A stretch of DNA of 9,359 bases from RUG11237 sp964450185 (GTDB lineage Bacteria > Bacillota > Clostridia > Lachnospirales > Lachnospiraceae). The stretch is taken from assembly GCA_964450185.1 (NCBI GenBank), contig CAYVCL010000094.1:1-9359 (forward strand). Reading direction: 5' to 3'. This document shows, one piece after another, positions 1 through 8,338 of the stretch (the stretch's first letter is position 1; each line of letters begins with the position of its first letter). The position numbers were made by a program, and so were the translations under genes. The notes beneath the pieces are model-generated. The model did no database searches, was not told where the DNA came from, and saw nothing but the letters and a program-made list of their open reading frames with translations.

Positions 1-16
1 AACCTGTCTACTTGAC

Positions 17-53
17 AGGGGGCATATCATTCTTAGTGCGACAGCCCCTTTTT
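17..53 (+). terminator. Possible intrinsic terminator of an upstream gene, with an overlapping second hairpin
   Basis: AGGGGGC (17-23) can pair with GCCCCTT (44-50, one G-U pair) across a 20-nt loop. A T-run at 49-53 follows and partly joins the stem. A second inverted repeat, CCTGTC (3-8) with GACAGG (14-19), overlaps the left arm, so both hairpins cannot form at once. This fits either a terminator for a gene left of the window or a leader structure for the operon at 133. The long loop makes it a weak call. Confidence 0.35.
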
Positions 54-84
54 GTCACAAATTCAGTTATTTTTTCAAAATATA

Positions 85-112
85 TTGCGATTTACCCCCA
101 AAAATGTAAAAT
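85..112 (+). promoter_or_regulatory. Candidate sigma-A promoter for the four-gene operon
   Basis: TTGCGA (85-90) and TAAAAT (107-112) are separated by 16 nt and resemble the -35 and -10 boxes of a housekeeping promoter. Transcription would begin near 119, leaving only about 14 nt before the ATG at 133. That barely includes the AGGGGG ribosome site at 121-126. The true promoter may instead lie left of the window. Confidence 0.3.
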
Positions 113-132
113 AGAATAAAAGGGGGTATTGG

Positions 133-3100
133 ATGAAAAAATCAATATTAAGTACAGTAACTAGAAATTTGGGGAAGGTTCTTTTTACAGCATTGTTTGC
201 GGGAATGTGTCTGATAAACAATGCAGAGGATGTCAAAGCAGAGTACAAAAAGGCAGCGGAAAGCGAGTTGCCTCTTTCTACCATGCATGTTTATAGGAAC
301 ATGGACACCTCATTTTTAAAGACATTTCCTTTTGGAACCACATACGAAGGCAGTGTGTTTGTGGAGTTGGAAACGGCTGGGCAAATGATAGATGCCACGG
401 ATGTGCGTTTGAAAGAAGGCAGAATTGTTCAGACGGCTGGTTTCTATGAAATCGGAGATGGCGGTGGGGCAACTTACATGCTTTCAACCACCGAAGCAAC
501 AGGCAGTATTCAGTTATCTAACGGACTGTATGCCAATATTGTTTTGGATACCAAAATGATTGACGGTAAAAAATGGGCTATTATTAGTCCAAAACAGTTA
601 GGGGCAAAATGTGACGGACAGGAAGCAGAAAACTATTACATCAATGCGTCCATTGAATTAGCAGGAAATGCAGCAAAAGACGATGCAGACATTTTCCGTG
701 CCATTGTGTATTTGCCGGCAGGTGAATATAAATGTACGGACCAGATTCATTTAAATTATTCCAATGTGAATTTCGTCGGTGAAGGAAATAAATCCGTTAT
801 TTTCACGGACAATGATTATCGTAAAGATAGTGGATATTACGAATTTTTCTTTACCGTCTGGGGCGCTACGGACCTGTATATGGCAGACTTTTTAGTAGAG
901 GCAAGAGAAGTCGATGGCTATAATTATATGCGCCAGATGGTCTTTGTAGACTGTGATAACGTGTACACATATCGTGTAAACTTAAATATTCCTCAGGAAA
1001 CATTTTCAAAAGATTATTTTGTGGACAAGCAGTATTCCAGTCTTACCTATTATTCCGGAAATAAAAATATGACACTGGATAGTTGTAAGTTAGAACTTAT
1101 GTGTTCCACATATCGTGGTGCCAATTTGGGAATATTGGACTTCTACAGCAGGGGCGAAGAAAATATTACCATTATGAATTGTGAGCTTCACTCAGACGCC
1201 AGAGATGAACAGGTAGGTATATTTTCTTCTCGCCAGAATAAAGATGCATCCTTTATTCGTAATGTATATTTTGTAAATAACACCATGTATTCTTATCAGC
1301 CGCTGGATAAAAATGCTTCCGGCGGGCATCGTACCATGTGTTTTACGGTAACATATAATGATTCCAAGAATATTAGTGATATTCATATTAAAGGAAACCA
1401 TTTTATCACAGACCTTGATTCCAAGTTTATGACCTTTGGTAGCGGTATTGAAAGCTGTGTTGTGGAAAATAATATGTTGGATATCCGTTGTACAGCTAAC
1501 CTTGGGGCATATCTTTTTGATTCCAGTGCCAGTGATGCCAGCAGAGTACGGATTCAGAATAATGAGATTTATCTGACCTATCGAGATGAAGAAAACACCG
1601 GGAAAGCTGCGATTTTAGGCGGAAAAGCAACTGTAAAAGGAAATAAAATTGTTTCCGATACTTGGCTAGGCAATATGGGATATCTGGATGGTGTTTATGA
1701 AGAAAATACCTACATAAATCTGGGCTATCTTGGGGCGCTGGCTAGCGATTTACAGGAGGCAAACAATAATAAGATTATTTCCTATGGAATGTTGGAAAAA
1801 GCAATGTATTTTAACGGTAAAGGTACCGATCAGGTAGTGAATTTTAATGGAAATTATATCGTAGATTATAGGAGGGTATACGAATCTAATAATGTTTGGA
1901 ATCACGTTGCGAAGGTACAGGGTAGTTTAAAGGAATTTAACTTTATAGGGAATACTTATCTGGCTCCAAACAAACTTTATTGGACTTGGACCGTGGAAAA
2001 TCCCAAAGTGCCGGAGAATGTAAAAGGTCTTTTCTTCCATAATGCTACAGTGGAAAAAGCCGTTTGTAGTAACAATATTATGCAGGGTGCCAATACATAT
2101 GCTACCTATGGAAGTACTGTTAATGAAGTAACACAGGATTCCCAATTACAGTCCGGGGAGGGTATGGTAAATCTGGAAGTATCCAACAATCAATTAAAAG
2201 ATTACACACTCAATCCGGATGCTACGGTTTGTACCAGCATAGAGATTACAAAGGACGGAGTTGTGCAGACGGATATTTTTACAGACCAGCCGACCGTATC
2301 TTTGGGAACCATAGTAAAGGCAGGTCATTTGGATGAAGAAGGAGAATGTACAGACGAGGCAGTTACCACAGACAAGGAACTTGTGTGGTATACTTCATTG
2401 GATGGCTTAGCCAGTGTGGATAATGGCGTTGTAACAAGGAAGAATTATGGACAGGTTACGGTGTATGCGGTATCTACAGACGGAGCTCAGAAAAAAGATT
2501 CTTATGCGTTGTTTGGGAAATGCAATATTCATTTTGTAAAAGGATTTGCAACCGGAATTACCTTTGAAAAAGATAATATTACCTTGCAGACAACAAAGAA
2601 GTATAAGGCAGTTTACGAAGTAGCACCGGTGGACAAAGCATCTCAGACAGTGCAATGGACTTCTTCTGATACAAATGTAGCAACGGTAAGTTCCATTGGA
2701 GTAATTGAAGCAACTGGCGTTGGAGAGGCAGATATCACCTGCGCAACCTTAGATGGAACTAACATTACCAAACAAATCCATGTAAAAGTAGAACCGCTAA
2801 CGGTAAAGAAAATCAATTTAAATCAATCCGATTGGTACGATTACGAGTATGAGCAAAACAATGACTGGGCGAATAAAGGTGTAGATATCGGAGATACCAT
2901 ACAGTTAGAAGTGACTAATTATGTGCCGGAGGATGCAACAAATAAAGGCATCAAAAAGTGGGTTAGTACAAATGAAAAGGTTGCTACTGTAGACGAAAAT
3001 GGTCTGGTTACGGCTGTAGGTGGCGGTTATTGTCAGATTCGGGCATATTCCATGGATGAAAAATACTATGGAGATTGTGACGTCTGGGTTCAGCCAAATA

Positions 3101-5148
3101 AAATAGAAACAGAAGACATTTCCGTTTACCATACAGATACTTATATCAAACTGGAATGGGAACCGCAGGAAAATATATATGGATATATTATCTACTGCGA
3201 TAAAGGGGATGGCAACGGTTTTCAGGAAATGACAACCATTACCGACCCTCAAACGACAAAATATGAGGCATACGGCACAAGTGTAGGTTGGTATGTGGAA
3301 GCTGGAAAAACTTACAAATATAAAATTGCACCATACATAAAACGTTGGGACAGCAACTATTATACCCATATATATGAAACGCCTTCCGATGAAATTTCCG
3401 TTACAACCTACAGTGATGCGGTTGTTACTTCCATTAATACAAATGGCGTGGAAAGCGTTGGCATTGCTGTGGGTGGAATTACTCGTGTGTCAGTATATTG
3501 CTCTAAGAAAACCTATACGCTGTCTTACAGCTCAGATAATGAAGAAATATTTACGGTGGAAGACAAGGGAACCAACAGCGATAATTATGAACTTGAGATT
3601 AAAGCCGTAAAAGAAGGTATGGCAAACCTGATTTTGAAAGCACAAGATTCTTTGGGATATGAAAAGAAAATACCGGTTTTGGTTTGTGATTTTCCACAAA
3701 TCAAAAATAATATTCAGGCAGAGCCTTTGATAAAAGCCATTAACGTTACATGGAAAGTGGAGGATATGGAGAAACAGGATGGTTTCAAAGTATTATACGG
3801 TCTTACAGCAAGACTGCAGGAAATTCCATTATCCATGGAACAGCTTAATATCACAACAGATGAAAATGGAGATATGTATGCAACCTACACAATCGGTGGA
3901 TTGGAAAGCGATAAGGATTATAAGGTGCGTGTAGCACCGTATAAAGCTATGGATGACGTAATGTTCACAGGAACACAAAGTAATTTGGTAACCGTACACA
4001 CTCCTGCATATGTAAATGTAGACAATATTTCAGTAGAAAACCTTCATTTGCTTCGCGTAAATGAGAGCAAGAAAATTACTGCAACCGTTGGTACAGAAGC
4101 AGCATCCGAGCCAAATCTGGTGTGGATTCCATATGATTCCACCATTTTTGAACTTACGGAAAGCGGTAAGGAGGATGATACTACCGGATATGCCATTGTA
4201 AAAGCCCTAAAGACAGGGGTTTCCAAATTAAATGTTGTGGCAAATGATGATAATAATTATCAAGTAGGTTTGACGATAGCAGTTGTTCCGGAAAAAGCCA
4301 CTAATTTAGCAGGAACAGCAGAGGGTAATTCGGTATCCTTAAGTTGGGCTCCATCAGAGGGGGCAAACGGGTATGCTGTATATCGTTACGATTCCAAACA
4401 AAACACATGGACCAATATTGCAAAAGTAACAGATACGTCTTATGTGGATTCCGGAGTAAGCCCGGATACCCAGTACCAGTATAAGGTTGGTGCTTATGTG
4501 TCTGATAAGGATGGAATTTACGAGGGTGAACATACAGAAGCTATTACCCTAAAAACTCCAAAAGCACCAGAAGTAGAGATATCCTTTAATGCAAGAAAGA
4601 TAGTAAACTTTAAAATTAGCAAAAATTACACCACAAAAGTAAAATTGTCATGGAAAAAGGAGAAAGAAGCAGAGGGCTATCAGATTTATCAGTACAAATC
4701 CAAGAAATGGCAGCGGATAGCAACCATCAAGAAAGGTTCCGCCCAATCCGTAACCATTAAAAAGTTAAAAGCAGGAACATCTTACCAATTCCGTATTCGT
4801 GCCTACAAAAAGCAAAATGGTATGACTACATACACACCATATACAGCATTGAAAGTCATGACAAAGCCATCCAAAGTAAAAGTGACAAGCCTTGCAGCAG
4901 GAAAGAAACAGGTAACTTTAAAATGGAAGAAAATTAAGGCAAGCGGTTACGAAATACAGTGTTGTACTTCTAAGAAGTTTAACAAGAGTGTGAAAAAGAC
5001 AGCGGTGAAAAAGAATAAGAAAACAGCAACCGTGAAAAAATTAAAGAGTGGAAAGACTTATTACGTAAGGATTCGTGCATATTCCAAGGTGAATGGTCAG
5101 AAATATTATGGAGCATGGAGTAAGGTGAAGAAGGTTACGGTAAAGTAA
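133..5148 (+). CDS. Large secreted beta-helix protein with Big and Fn3 domain chain
   Basis: A 1671-residue exported protein. The start has an AGGGGG ribosome site (121-126) 6 nt upstream and a signal peptide, with likely cleavage after VKA at residue 36. Residues about 95-690 look like a right-handed parallel beta-helix of the pectate-lyase/tailspike kind: FYEIGDGGGATYM near 103-116, GAKCDG at 157-162, VYLPAGEY at 192-199, then repeated Asn-rich turns (VNNTM, IKGNH, VENNM, IQNNE). Approximate domains after this are Big-like 700-800, 801-888 and 889-988, Fn3 989-1094, Big 1095-1186, Fn3 1187-1291, Big 1292-1386, and Fn3 1387-1477, 1478-1579 and 1580-1671. The last two Fn3 units are very Lys-rich. 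There is no LPXTG, transmembrane tail or choline-binding repeat, so wall attachment would be non-covalent. Such beta-helices usually bind, cut or epimerise polysaccharides. H353, D355, R357, D358 and E359 form a polar cluster that could be a catalytic site. The substrate is unknown. It is the first gene of the O-acylation operon. Confidence 0.85.
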   Translation: MKKSILSTVTRNLGKVLFTALFAGMCLINNAEDVKAEYKKAAESELPLSTMHVYRNMDTSFLKTFPFGTTYEGSVFVELETAGQMIDATDVRLKEGRIVQTAGFYEIGDGGGATYMLSTTEATGSIQLSNGLYANIVLDTKMIDGKKWAIISPKQLGAKCDGQEAENYYINASIELAGNAAKDDADIFRAIVYLPAGEYKCTDQIHLNYSNVNFVGEGNKSVIFTDNDYRKDSGYYEFFFTVWGATDLYMADFLVEAREVDGYNYMRQMVFVDCDNVYTYRVNLNIPQETFSKDYFVDKQYSSLTYYSGNKNMTLDSCKLELMCSTYRGANLGILDFYSRGEENITIMNCELHSDARDEQVGIFSSRQNKDASFIRNVYFVNNTMYSYQPLDKNASGGHRTMCFTVTYNDSKNISDIHIKGNHFITDLDSKFMTFGSGIESCVVENNMLDIRCTANLGAYLFDSSASDASRVRIQNNEIYLTYRDEENTGKAAILGGKATVKGNKIVSDTWLGNMGYLDGVYEENTYINLGYLGALASDLQEANNNKIISYGMLEKAMYFNGKGTDQVVNFNGNYIVDYRRVYESNNVWNHVAKVQGSLKEFNFIGNTYLAPNKLYWTWTVENPKVPENVKGLFFHNATVEKAVCSNNIMQGANTYATYGSTVNEVTQDSQLQSGEGMVNLEVSNNQLKDYTLNPDATVCTSIEITKDGVVQTDIFTDQPTVSLGTIVKAGHLDEEGECTDEAVTTDKELVWYTSLDGLASVDNGVVTRKNYGQVTVYAVSTDGAQKKDSYALFGKCNIHFVKGFATGITFEKDNITLQTTKKYKAVYEVAPVDKASQTVQWTSSDTNVATVSSIGVIEATGVGEADITCATLDGTNITKQIHVKVEPLTVKKINLNQSDWYDYEYEQNNDWANKGVDIGDTIQLEVTNYVPEDATNKGIKKWVSTNEKVATVDENGLVTAVGGGYCQIRAYSMDEKYYGDCDVWVQPNKIETEDISVYHTDTYIKLEWEPQENIYGYIIYCDKGDGNGFQEMTTITDPQTTKYEAYGTSVGWYVEAGKTYKYKIAPYIKRWDSNYYTHIYETPSDEISVTTYSDAVVTSINTNGVESVGIAVGGITRVSVYCSKKTYTLSYSSDNEEIFTVEDKGTNSDNYELEIKAVKEGMANLILKAQDSLGYEKKIPVLVCDFPQIKNNIQAEPLIKAINVTWKVEDMEKQDGFKVLYGLTARLQEIPLSMEQLNITTDENGDMYATYTIGGLESDKDYKVRVAPYKAMDDVMFTGTQSNLVTVHTPAYVNVDNISVENLHLLRVNESKKITATVGTEAASEPNLVWIPYDSTIFELTESGKEDDTTGYAIVKALKTGVSKLNVVANDDNNYQVGLTIAVVPEKATNLAGTAEGNSVSLSWAPSEGANGYAVYRYDSKQNTWTNIAKVTDTSYVDSGVSPDTQYQYKVGAYVSDKDGIYEGEHTEAITLKTPKAPEVEISFNARKIVNFKISKNYTTKVKLSWKKEKEAEGYQIYQYKSKKWQRIATIKKGSAQSVTIKKLKAGTSYQFRIRAYKKQNGMTTYTPYTALKVMTKPSKVKVTSLAAGKKQVTLKWKKIKASGYEIQCCTSKKFNKSVKKTAVKKNKKTATVKKLKSGKTYYVRIRAYSKVNGQKYYGAWSKVKKVTVK
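4564..5145 (+). repeat. Two tandem Lys-rich Fn3 repeats at the C-terminus
   Basis: Residues 1478-1579 and 1580-1671 of the large secreted protein are related units. Each has a V-x-L-x-W-K-K strand, then G-Y-x-I, then V-x-K-L-K-x-G-x-x-Y, then R-I-R-A-Y-x-K-x-N-G. They are far more basic than the preceding Big and Fn3 domains, which are rich in Asp and Glu. Units of this style are common at the C-termini of Lachnospiraceae surface proteins. A role in holding the protein to anionic wall polymer is inferred, not shown. Confidence 0.7.
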
Positions 5149-5199
5149 TTTACACAAATATCAAAGAGGAAACAAAAGTCAGAAAAGGAGAGGTTTACA

Positions 5200-5793
5200 A
5201 TGAAAAAATTACTGACACTTTTTACGGCTGTGGCAATGGCACTCACATGTGTAGCGTGTGGGGGGAAGGCACAAACAGAGGAAACTAAAGTCCAAATTAC
5301 GGATGCCAACGAAATTCTTGCAAAAACATGGACACAGTACAAAGCTTCGGTAACAGAAGATTTGATTTTTCCGGTGGGAGGCGGTAATGCTGAGAATGTG
5401 GTTATGGACGAGCCGGCAAAATTTGACACAACCGTAGAAACAGCACAAGATACCCTAATGGCATCATTTTGTGCGAATGCAGAACTTGTGGCAATGACAG
5501 ATGATGTTGCCACTATGATGAATATGATGATGGCAAACAACTTTACAGCAGCATCTTACCACATTGCAGAGGCGGGGAATGTGGAAAAAGCGGTAGCTAC
5601 ATTGAAAGAAACCACAATCAACAATCAGTGGATGTGTGGTATGCCCGAAAAGTTTATTATTGTAACTGTTGGGGAAGATTATGTGGTATCAGCTTTTGGG
5701 AACGGACAGGTTATCGATGATTTTCAAACAGCACTCACCACAGTCTATGGTGAGGCTGCAGTAGTTACAGTAGAAGAAAATCTGGCACAATAG
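5200..5793 (+). CDS. Small predicted lipoprotein of the acyltransferase operon (possibly DUF4358-type)
   Basis: A 197-residue protein with a Lys-Lys start, a hydrophobic stretch and a lipobox-like CVAC, so the lipidated residue would be C20, followed by GG and a polar linker. The -3 position is Cys rather than the usual Leu, but no other Cys fits better. AAGGAGAGG (5185-5193), 6 nt upstream, supports the start. The mature part has two distinctive stretches: a Met-rich helix ending in ANNFTAASYH (112-121), and QWMCGMPEKF (143-152) before a hydrophobic strand and VGEDYVVSAFG. I recall similar small lipoproteins beside MBOAT genes in Clostridia, and the shape resembles DUF4358, but this family call is tentative. 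It lies 51 nt after the beta-helix gene and 26 nt before the MBOAT gene, which suggests an accessory role on the outer face of the membrane. No enzymatic motif is visible. Confidence 0.75.
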   Translation: MKKLLTLFTAVAMALTCVACGGKAQTEETKVQITDANEILAKTWTQYKASVTEDLIFPVGGGNAENVVMDEPAKFDTTVETAQDTLMASFCANAELVAMTDDVATMMNMMMANNFTAASYHIAEAGNVEKAVATLKETTINNQWMCGMPEKFIIVTVGEDYVVSAFGNGQVIDDFQTALTTVYGEAAVVTVEENLAQ

Positions 5794-5819
5794 AATGATG
5801 ATAAAGGGAATGAGTTAAA

Positions 5820-7220
5820 ATGTTGTTTTCTGGTATACCGTTTTTATATTATTTTTTACCGGTGGTACTAATTGCATATTATCTGGCTCCGAAAGGGGCG
5901 AAAAACAGGGTCTTGCTTTTGGCAAGCCTTGTTTTTTATGGATGGGGAGAACCAAAATATGTGTTTTTAATGCTTGCATCCATAGGATTGGGTTATGGAT
6001 TCGGGCTTTTAATAGAAAAATTTCAGAATACTTCTTGGGCAAAAGTGTTCTTGGCGGTTTCTATTGTTTTAAGTCTGGGACTGTTGGGATATTTTAAATA
6101 TGCGAATTTTTTTATTCAGAATTTCAATTCAGTAACAGACCTACAACTGCCACTTCTAAAAGTCATGCTTCCTATTGGAATTAGCTTTTATACCTTCCAA
6201 ATGATAAGCTATCTTGTTGACGTTTACCGGGGGAAGGTGGCGGCACAGAAGAATCTGATTTCGCTGGCAACCTATATTACCATGTTTCCACAGTTGATAG
6301 CAGGACCGATTGTACGATACTCTGATGTTCAAGAGCAGTTAAAGGAAAGAAATATTACCTTTGAAAAAATTGCTTATGGAATCCGAAGATTTGTCCTAGG
6401 ATTGGGAAAGAAAATATTGCTTGCCAATGTGTTGGGAGAATTTTGTGCCGTCTTTCAAACTACGGACGAGATATCCGTTGTATTTTGCTGGTGCTATGCC
6501 ATAGCAGTGTCGTTGCAAATTTACTTTGATTTTTCGGGGTATAGTGATATGGCAATCGGGCTTGGGAGTATGTTGGGCTTTTCGTTTCCCGAAAACTTCA
6601 ACTATCCGTTTATTTCCAAAAGTGCCACGGAATTTTGGCGCAGATGGCATATGACCTTAGGCACATGGTTTCGGGATTATGTGTACATTCCTTTGGGTGG
6701 AAGCCGTTGCTCTTTCAAAAAAACGATATGCAATCTGTTCGTGGTATGGTTGTTGACCGGTTTGTGGCATGGAGCAGAATGGAATTTTGTGATTTGGGGA
6801 TTGTATTTTGCCATTCTTCTGATATTGGAAAAAAGCTTTCTGTTAAAATGGTTGGAAAAATACAGCATGATTGGTCATTGCTATCTTTTATTGACAGTAA
6901 GTATCAGCTTTGTGATTTTTGATTCCGCAGGGCTGTCAGAAGCCTTTTCTCATATCGGAATTATGTTTGGAAATGGTGCGATTCCATGTATGACAACGGT
7001 GACAAAATATTATGTAAGCAGTTATATTCCGGTACTTTTGATAGCCGTGGTGTGTGCAACGCCGTTACCTAAAAGAATTGTGAAAAAAATAACAAACAAC
7101 ACAAGAGGCAAAATGCTGATTGATACTTTGGAACCTCTGATAATGATAGGAATTTTAATACTGGCAACAGCGTATCTGGTGGATGGAGCATTCAATCCGT
7201 TCTTATACTTTAGATTTTAG
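5820..7220 (+). CDS. Membrane-bound O-acyltransferase (MBOAT), AlgI/DltB type
   Basis: A 466-residue polytopic membrane protein, close to the usual AlgI length. It begins MLFSGIPFLYYFLP, a typical AlgI-like start, and ends with an aromatic FNPFLYFRF tail also common in the family. PQLIAGPIVRY (157-167), FWRRWHMTLGTWFRDY (272-287), IPLGG (290-294) and the catalytic-site stretch TGLWHGAEW are all present. The two expected histidines are H277 and H317, with H317 the presumed catalytic residue. Family knowledge: these proteins take an acyl group, usually acetyl, from a cytoplasmic donor and pass it across the membrane to an extracytoplasmic partner that modifies a polysaccharide or wall polymer. 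The DHHW gene 10 nt downstream is the expected partner. A weak AAAGGGA ribosome site (5803-5809) precedes the ATG. DltB itself is unlikely because no dltA, dltC or dltD neighbour is present. Confidence 0.93.
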   Translation: MLFSGIPFLYYFLPVVLIAYYLAPKGAKNRVLLLASLVFYGWGEPKYVFLMLASIGLGYGFGLLIEKFQNTSWAKVFLAVSIVLSLGLLGYFKYANFFIQNFNSVTDLQLPLLKVMLPIGISFYTFQMISYLVDVYRGKVAAQKNLISLATYITMFPQLIAGPIVRYSDVQEQLKERNITFEKIAYGIRRFVLGLGKKILLANVLGEFCAVFQTTDEISVVFCWCYAIAVSLQIYFDFSGYSDMAIGLGSMLGFSFPENFNYPFISKSATEFWRRWHMTLGTWFRDYVYIPLGGSRCSFKKTICNLFVVWLLTGLWHGAEWNFVIWGLYFAILLILEKSFLLKWLEKYSMIGHCYLLLTVSISFVIFDSAGLSEAFSHIGIMFGNGAIPCMTTVTKYYVSSYIPVLLIAVVCATPLPKRIVKKITNNTRGKMLIDTLEPLIMIGILILATAYLVDGAFNPFLYFRF

Positions 7221-7225
7221 GAGGG
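7219..7225 (+). promoter_or_regulatory. Ribosome site overlapping the MBOAT stop codon; fixes the downstream start
   Basis: AGGAGGG begins inside the TAG stop (7218-7220) of the MBOAT gene and lies 5 nt before the ATG at 7231. It makes 7231 the natural start rather than an in-frame ATG at 7183, which lies inside the MBOAT coding region. The 16 residues in between lack signal character, whereas MEKRKTIIYVCVV after 7231 is a proper membrane-anchor start. The arrangement predicts translational coupling of the two genes. Confidence 0.8.
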
Positions 7226-7230
7226 TGTAT

Positions 7231-8328
7231 ATGGAAAAAAGGAAAACAATCATATATGTATGTGTCGTTGCGACAGTCTTTTTGGGGCTTACCCTTACGG
7301 TGTGGTTAAAACCTCAAGATGATTTTTCCGCAAGTGAAAGAAGAAAATTGGCACAATTTCCTAAAATTACCACAGACAATATCTATCAGGGGAAATTTAT
7401 GGAAGAATTTGAAAAATACGCATTGGACCAGTTTCCCTTTCGGGATAAATTTCGCAGTGTAAAAGCCATAACGCACAGATATGTCTTTGGACAAAAGGAT
7501 AACAATGGCGTGTATCTGGCAAATGGCTATGTGAGCAAGTTAGATTATCCGTTGTCGGAAAAAGCCATGGAAAATGCCGTAGAAAAATTTCAATCCATCT
7601 ATGAAAATAATATAAAAGGCTCAAAGTCAAAGGTGTATTATTCTGTGATTCCTGATAAAAATTACTTTCTTGCAAAGGAAAACGGCTATTTATCCTACGA
7701 CTATCAGGAAATGTTTGATTATTTCAAAAAACATCTTACGAATATGACCTATATTGATATTACAAAGTTTCTAGCGGTGGAAGATTTTTATTATACAGAT
7801 ACCCACTGGCGGCAGGAGTGTATCTTAGATGTGGCACAGGCATTGGGAACAGGAATGGGTGTGACACTTTCGAACGAATATGAGCAGGTTACGTTGGACA
7901 CGCCATTTTATGGCGTATATTACGGTCAATTAGCTTTGCCTATCGCACCGGACAGTATCACCTACTTACGACACGAAAATTTTGATGATTGTACCATCAT
8001 AAATCATGAAAACAGGAAGGAAATACCCATGTATCACACGGAAAAGGCAGTAGGGAGAGATGCCTATGAAATGTATTTGTCCGGTTCCGTGTCCGTGATT
8101 ACGATAGAAAATCCCACTGCTACCACAGATAGGGAACTGGTGATTTTCAGAGATTCCTTTGGAAGCAGTTTAGCACCACTTTTCGTGGAAGCGTATCAAA
8201 AAATCACCTTGCTGGACGCACGATATCTAAGCGAATCCATGATAGAACAATTTGTGGAATTTGACCATCAGGATGTTTTATTTATCCACAGCACAAGCGT
8301 GTTAAATAACGAAACAGCATTTAAGTGA
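7231..8328 (+). CDS. DHHW-family (AlgJ/AlgX-like) SGNH acetyltransferase partner protein
   Basis: A 365-residue protein with a short cytoplasmic tail, one membrane segment (about 5-25) and an extracytoplasmic domain. Family marks are an early FSASERRKLAQFP stretch, DQFPFRDKFR, TDTHW with D190, H192 and W193, and FRDSFGSS with S309 as presumed nucleophile. As in AlgX and AlgJ, the Asp-x-His pair comes before the Ser, the reverse of classical SGNH enzymes. The name motif reads D-T-H-W here, with the catalytic Asp and His kept. Family role: accepts the acyl group from the MBOAT partner and transfers it to a hydroxyl on an extracellular polysaccharide. It sits 10 nt after the MBOAT gene with a ribosome site overlapping its stop. 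Its own membrane anchor fits a Gram-positive cell. A deacetylase activity cannot be excluded by sequence alone. Confidence 0.88.
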   Translation: MEKRKTIIYVCVVATVFLGLTLTVWLKPQDDFSASERRKLAQFPKITTDNIYQGKFMEEFEKYALDQFPFRDKFRSVKAITHRYVFGQKDNNGVYLANGYVSKLDYPLSEKAMENAVEKFQSIYENNIKGSKSKVYYSVIPDKNYFLAKENGYLSYDYQEMFDYFKKHLTNMTYIDITKFLAVEDFYYTDTHWRQECILDVAQALGTGMGVTLSNEYEQVTLDTPFYGVYYGQLALPIAPDSITYLRHENFDDCTIINHENRKEIPMYHTEKAVGRDAYEMYLSGSVSVITIENPTATTDRELVIFRDSFGSSLAPLFVEAYQKITLLDARYLSESMIEQFVEFDHQDVLFIHSTSVLNNETAFK

Positions 8329-8338
8329 CAAAATGCAC

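Noticed and set aside
12..30. TTGACA at 12-17 as a -35 box with TATCAT at 25-30 as a -10 box
   Set aside because: The spacing is only 7 nt, far short of 16-18, and the TTGACA is part of an inverted repeat.
133..240. Lipidation of the giant protein at C26
   Set aside because: The residue before C26 is Met and the lipobox is not met; VKA at 34-36 is a better ordinary signal peptidase site.
2905..3369. 154-codon open frame on the minus strand
   Set aside because: It lies wholly inside the well-supported Big/Fn3 coding sequence, has no ribosome site in context, and its product shows no coherent domain.
5106..5540. 144-codon minus-strand open frame with a hydrophobic start
   Set aside because: It is antisense to the lipoprotein gene and to the end of the giant gene. 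The hydrophobic start is the complement of the Met-rich ATG repeats, and no promoter or family signal supports it.
7183..7230. Upstream in-frame ATG giving a 381-residue form of the DHHW protein
   Set aside because: It lies inside the MBOAT coding region with no ribosome site and adds 16 residues without signal character; AGGAGGG at 7219-7225 points to 7231.
5820..8328. Membership of a D-alanylation (dlt) operon
   Set aside because: No DltA or DltC carrier system is present, and the MBOAT partner is DHHW-type rather than DltD-like.
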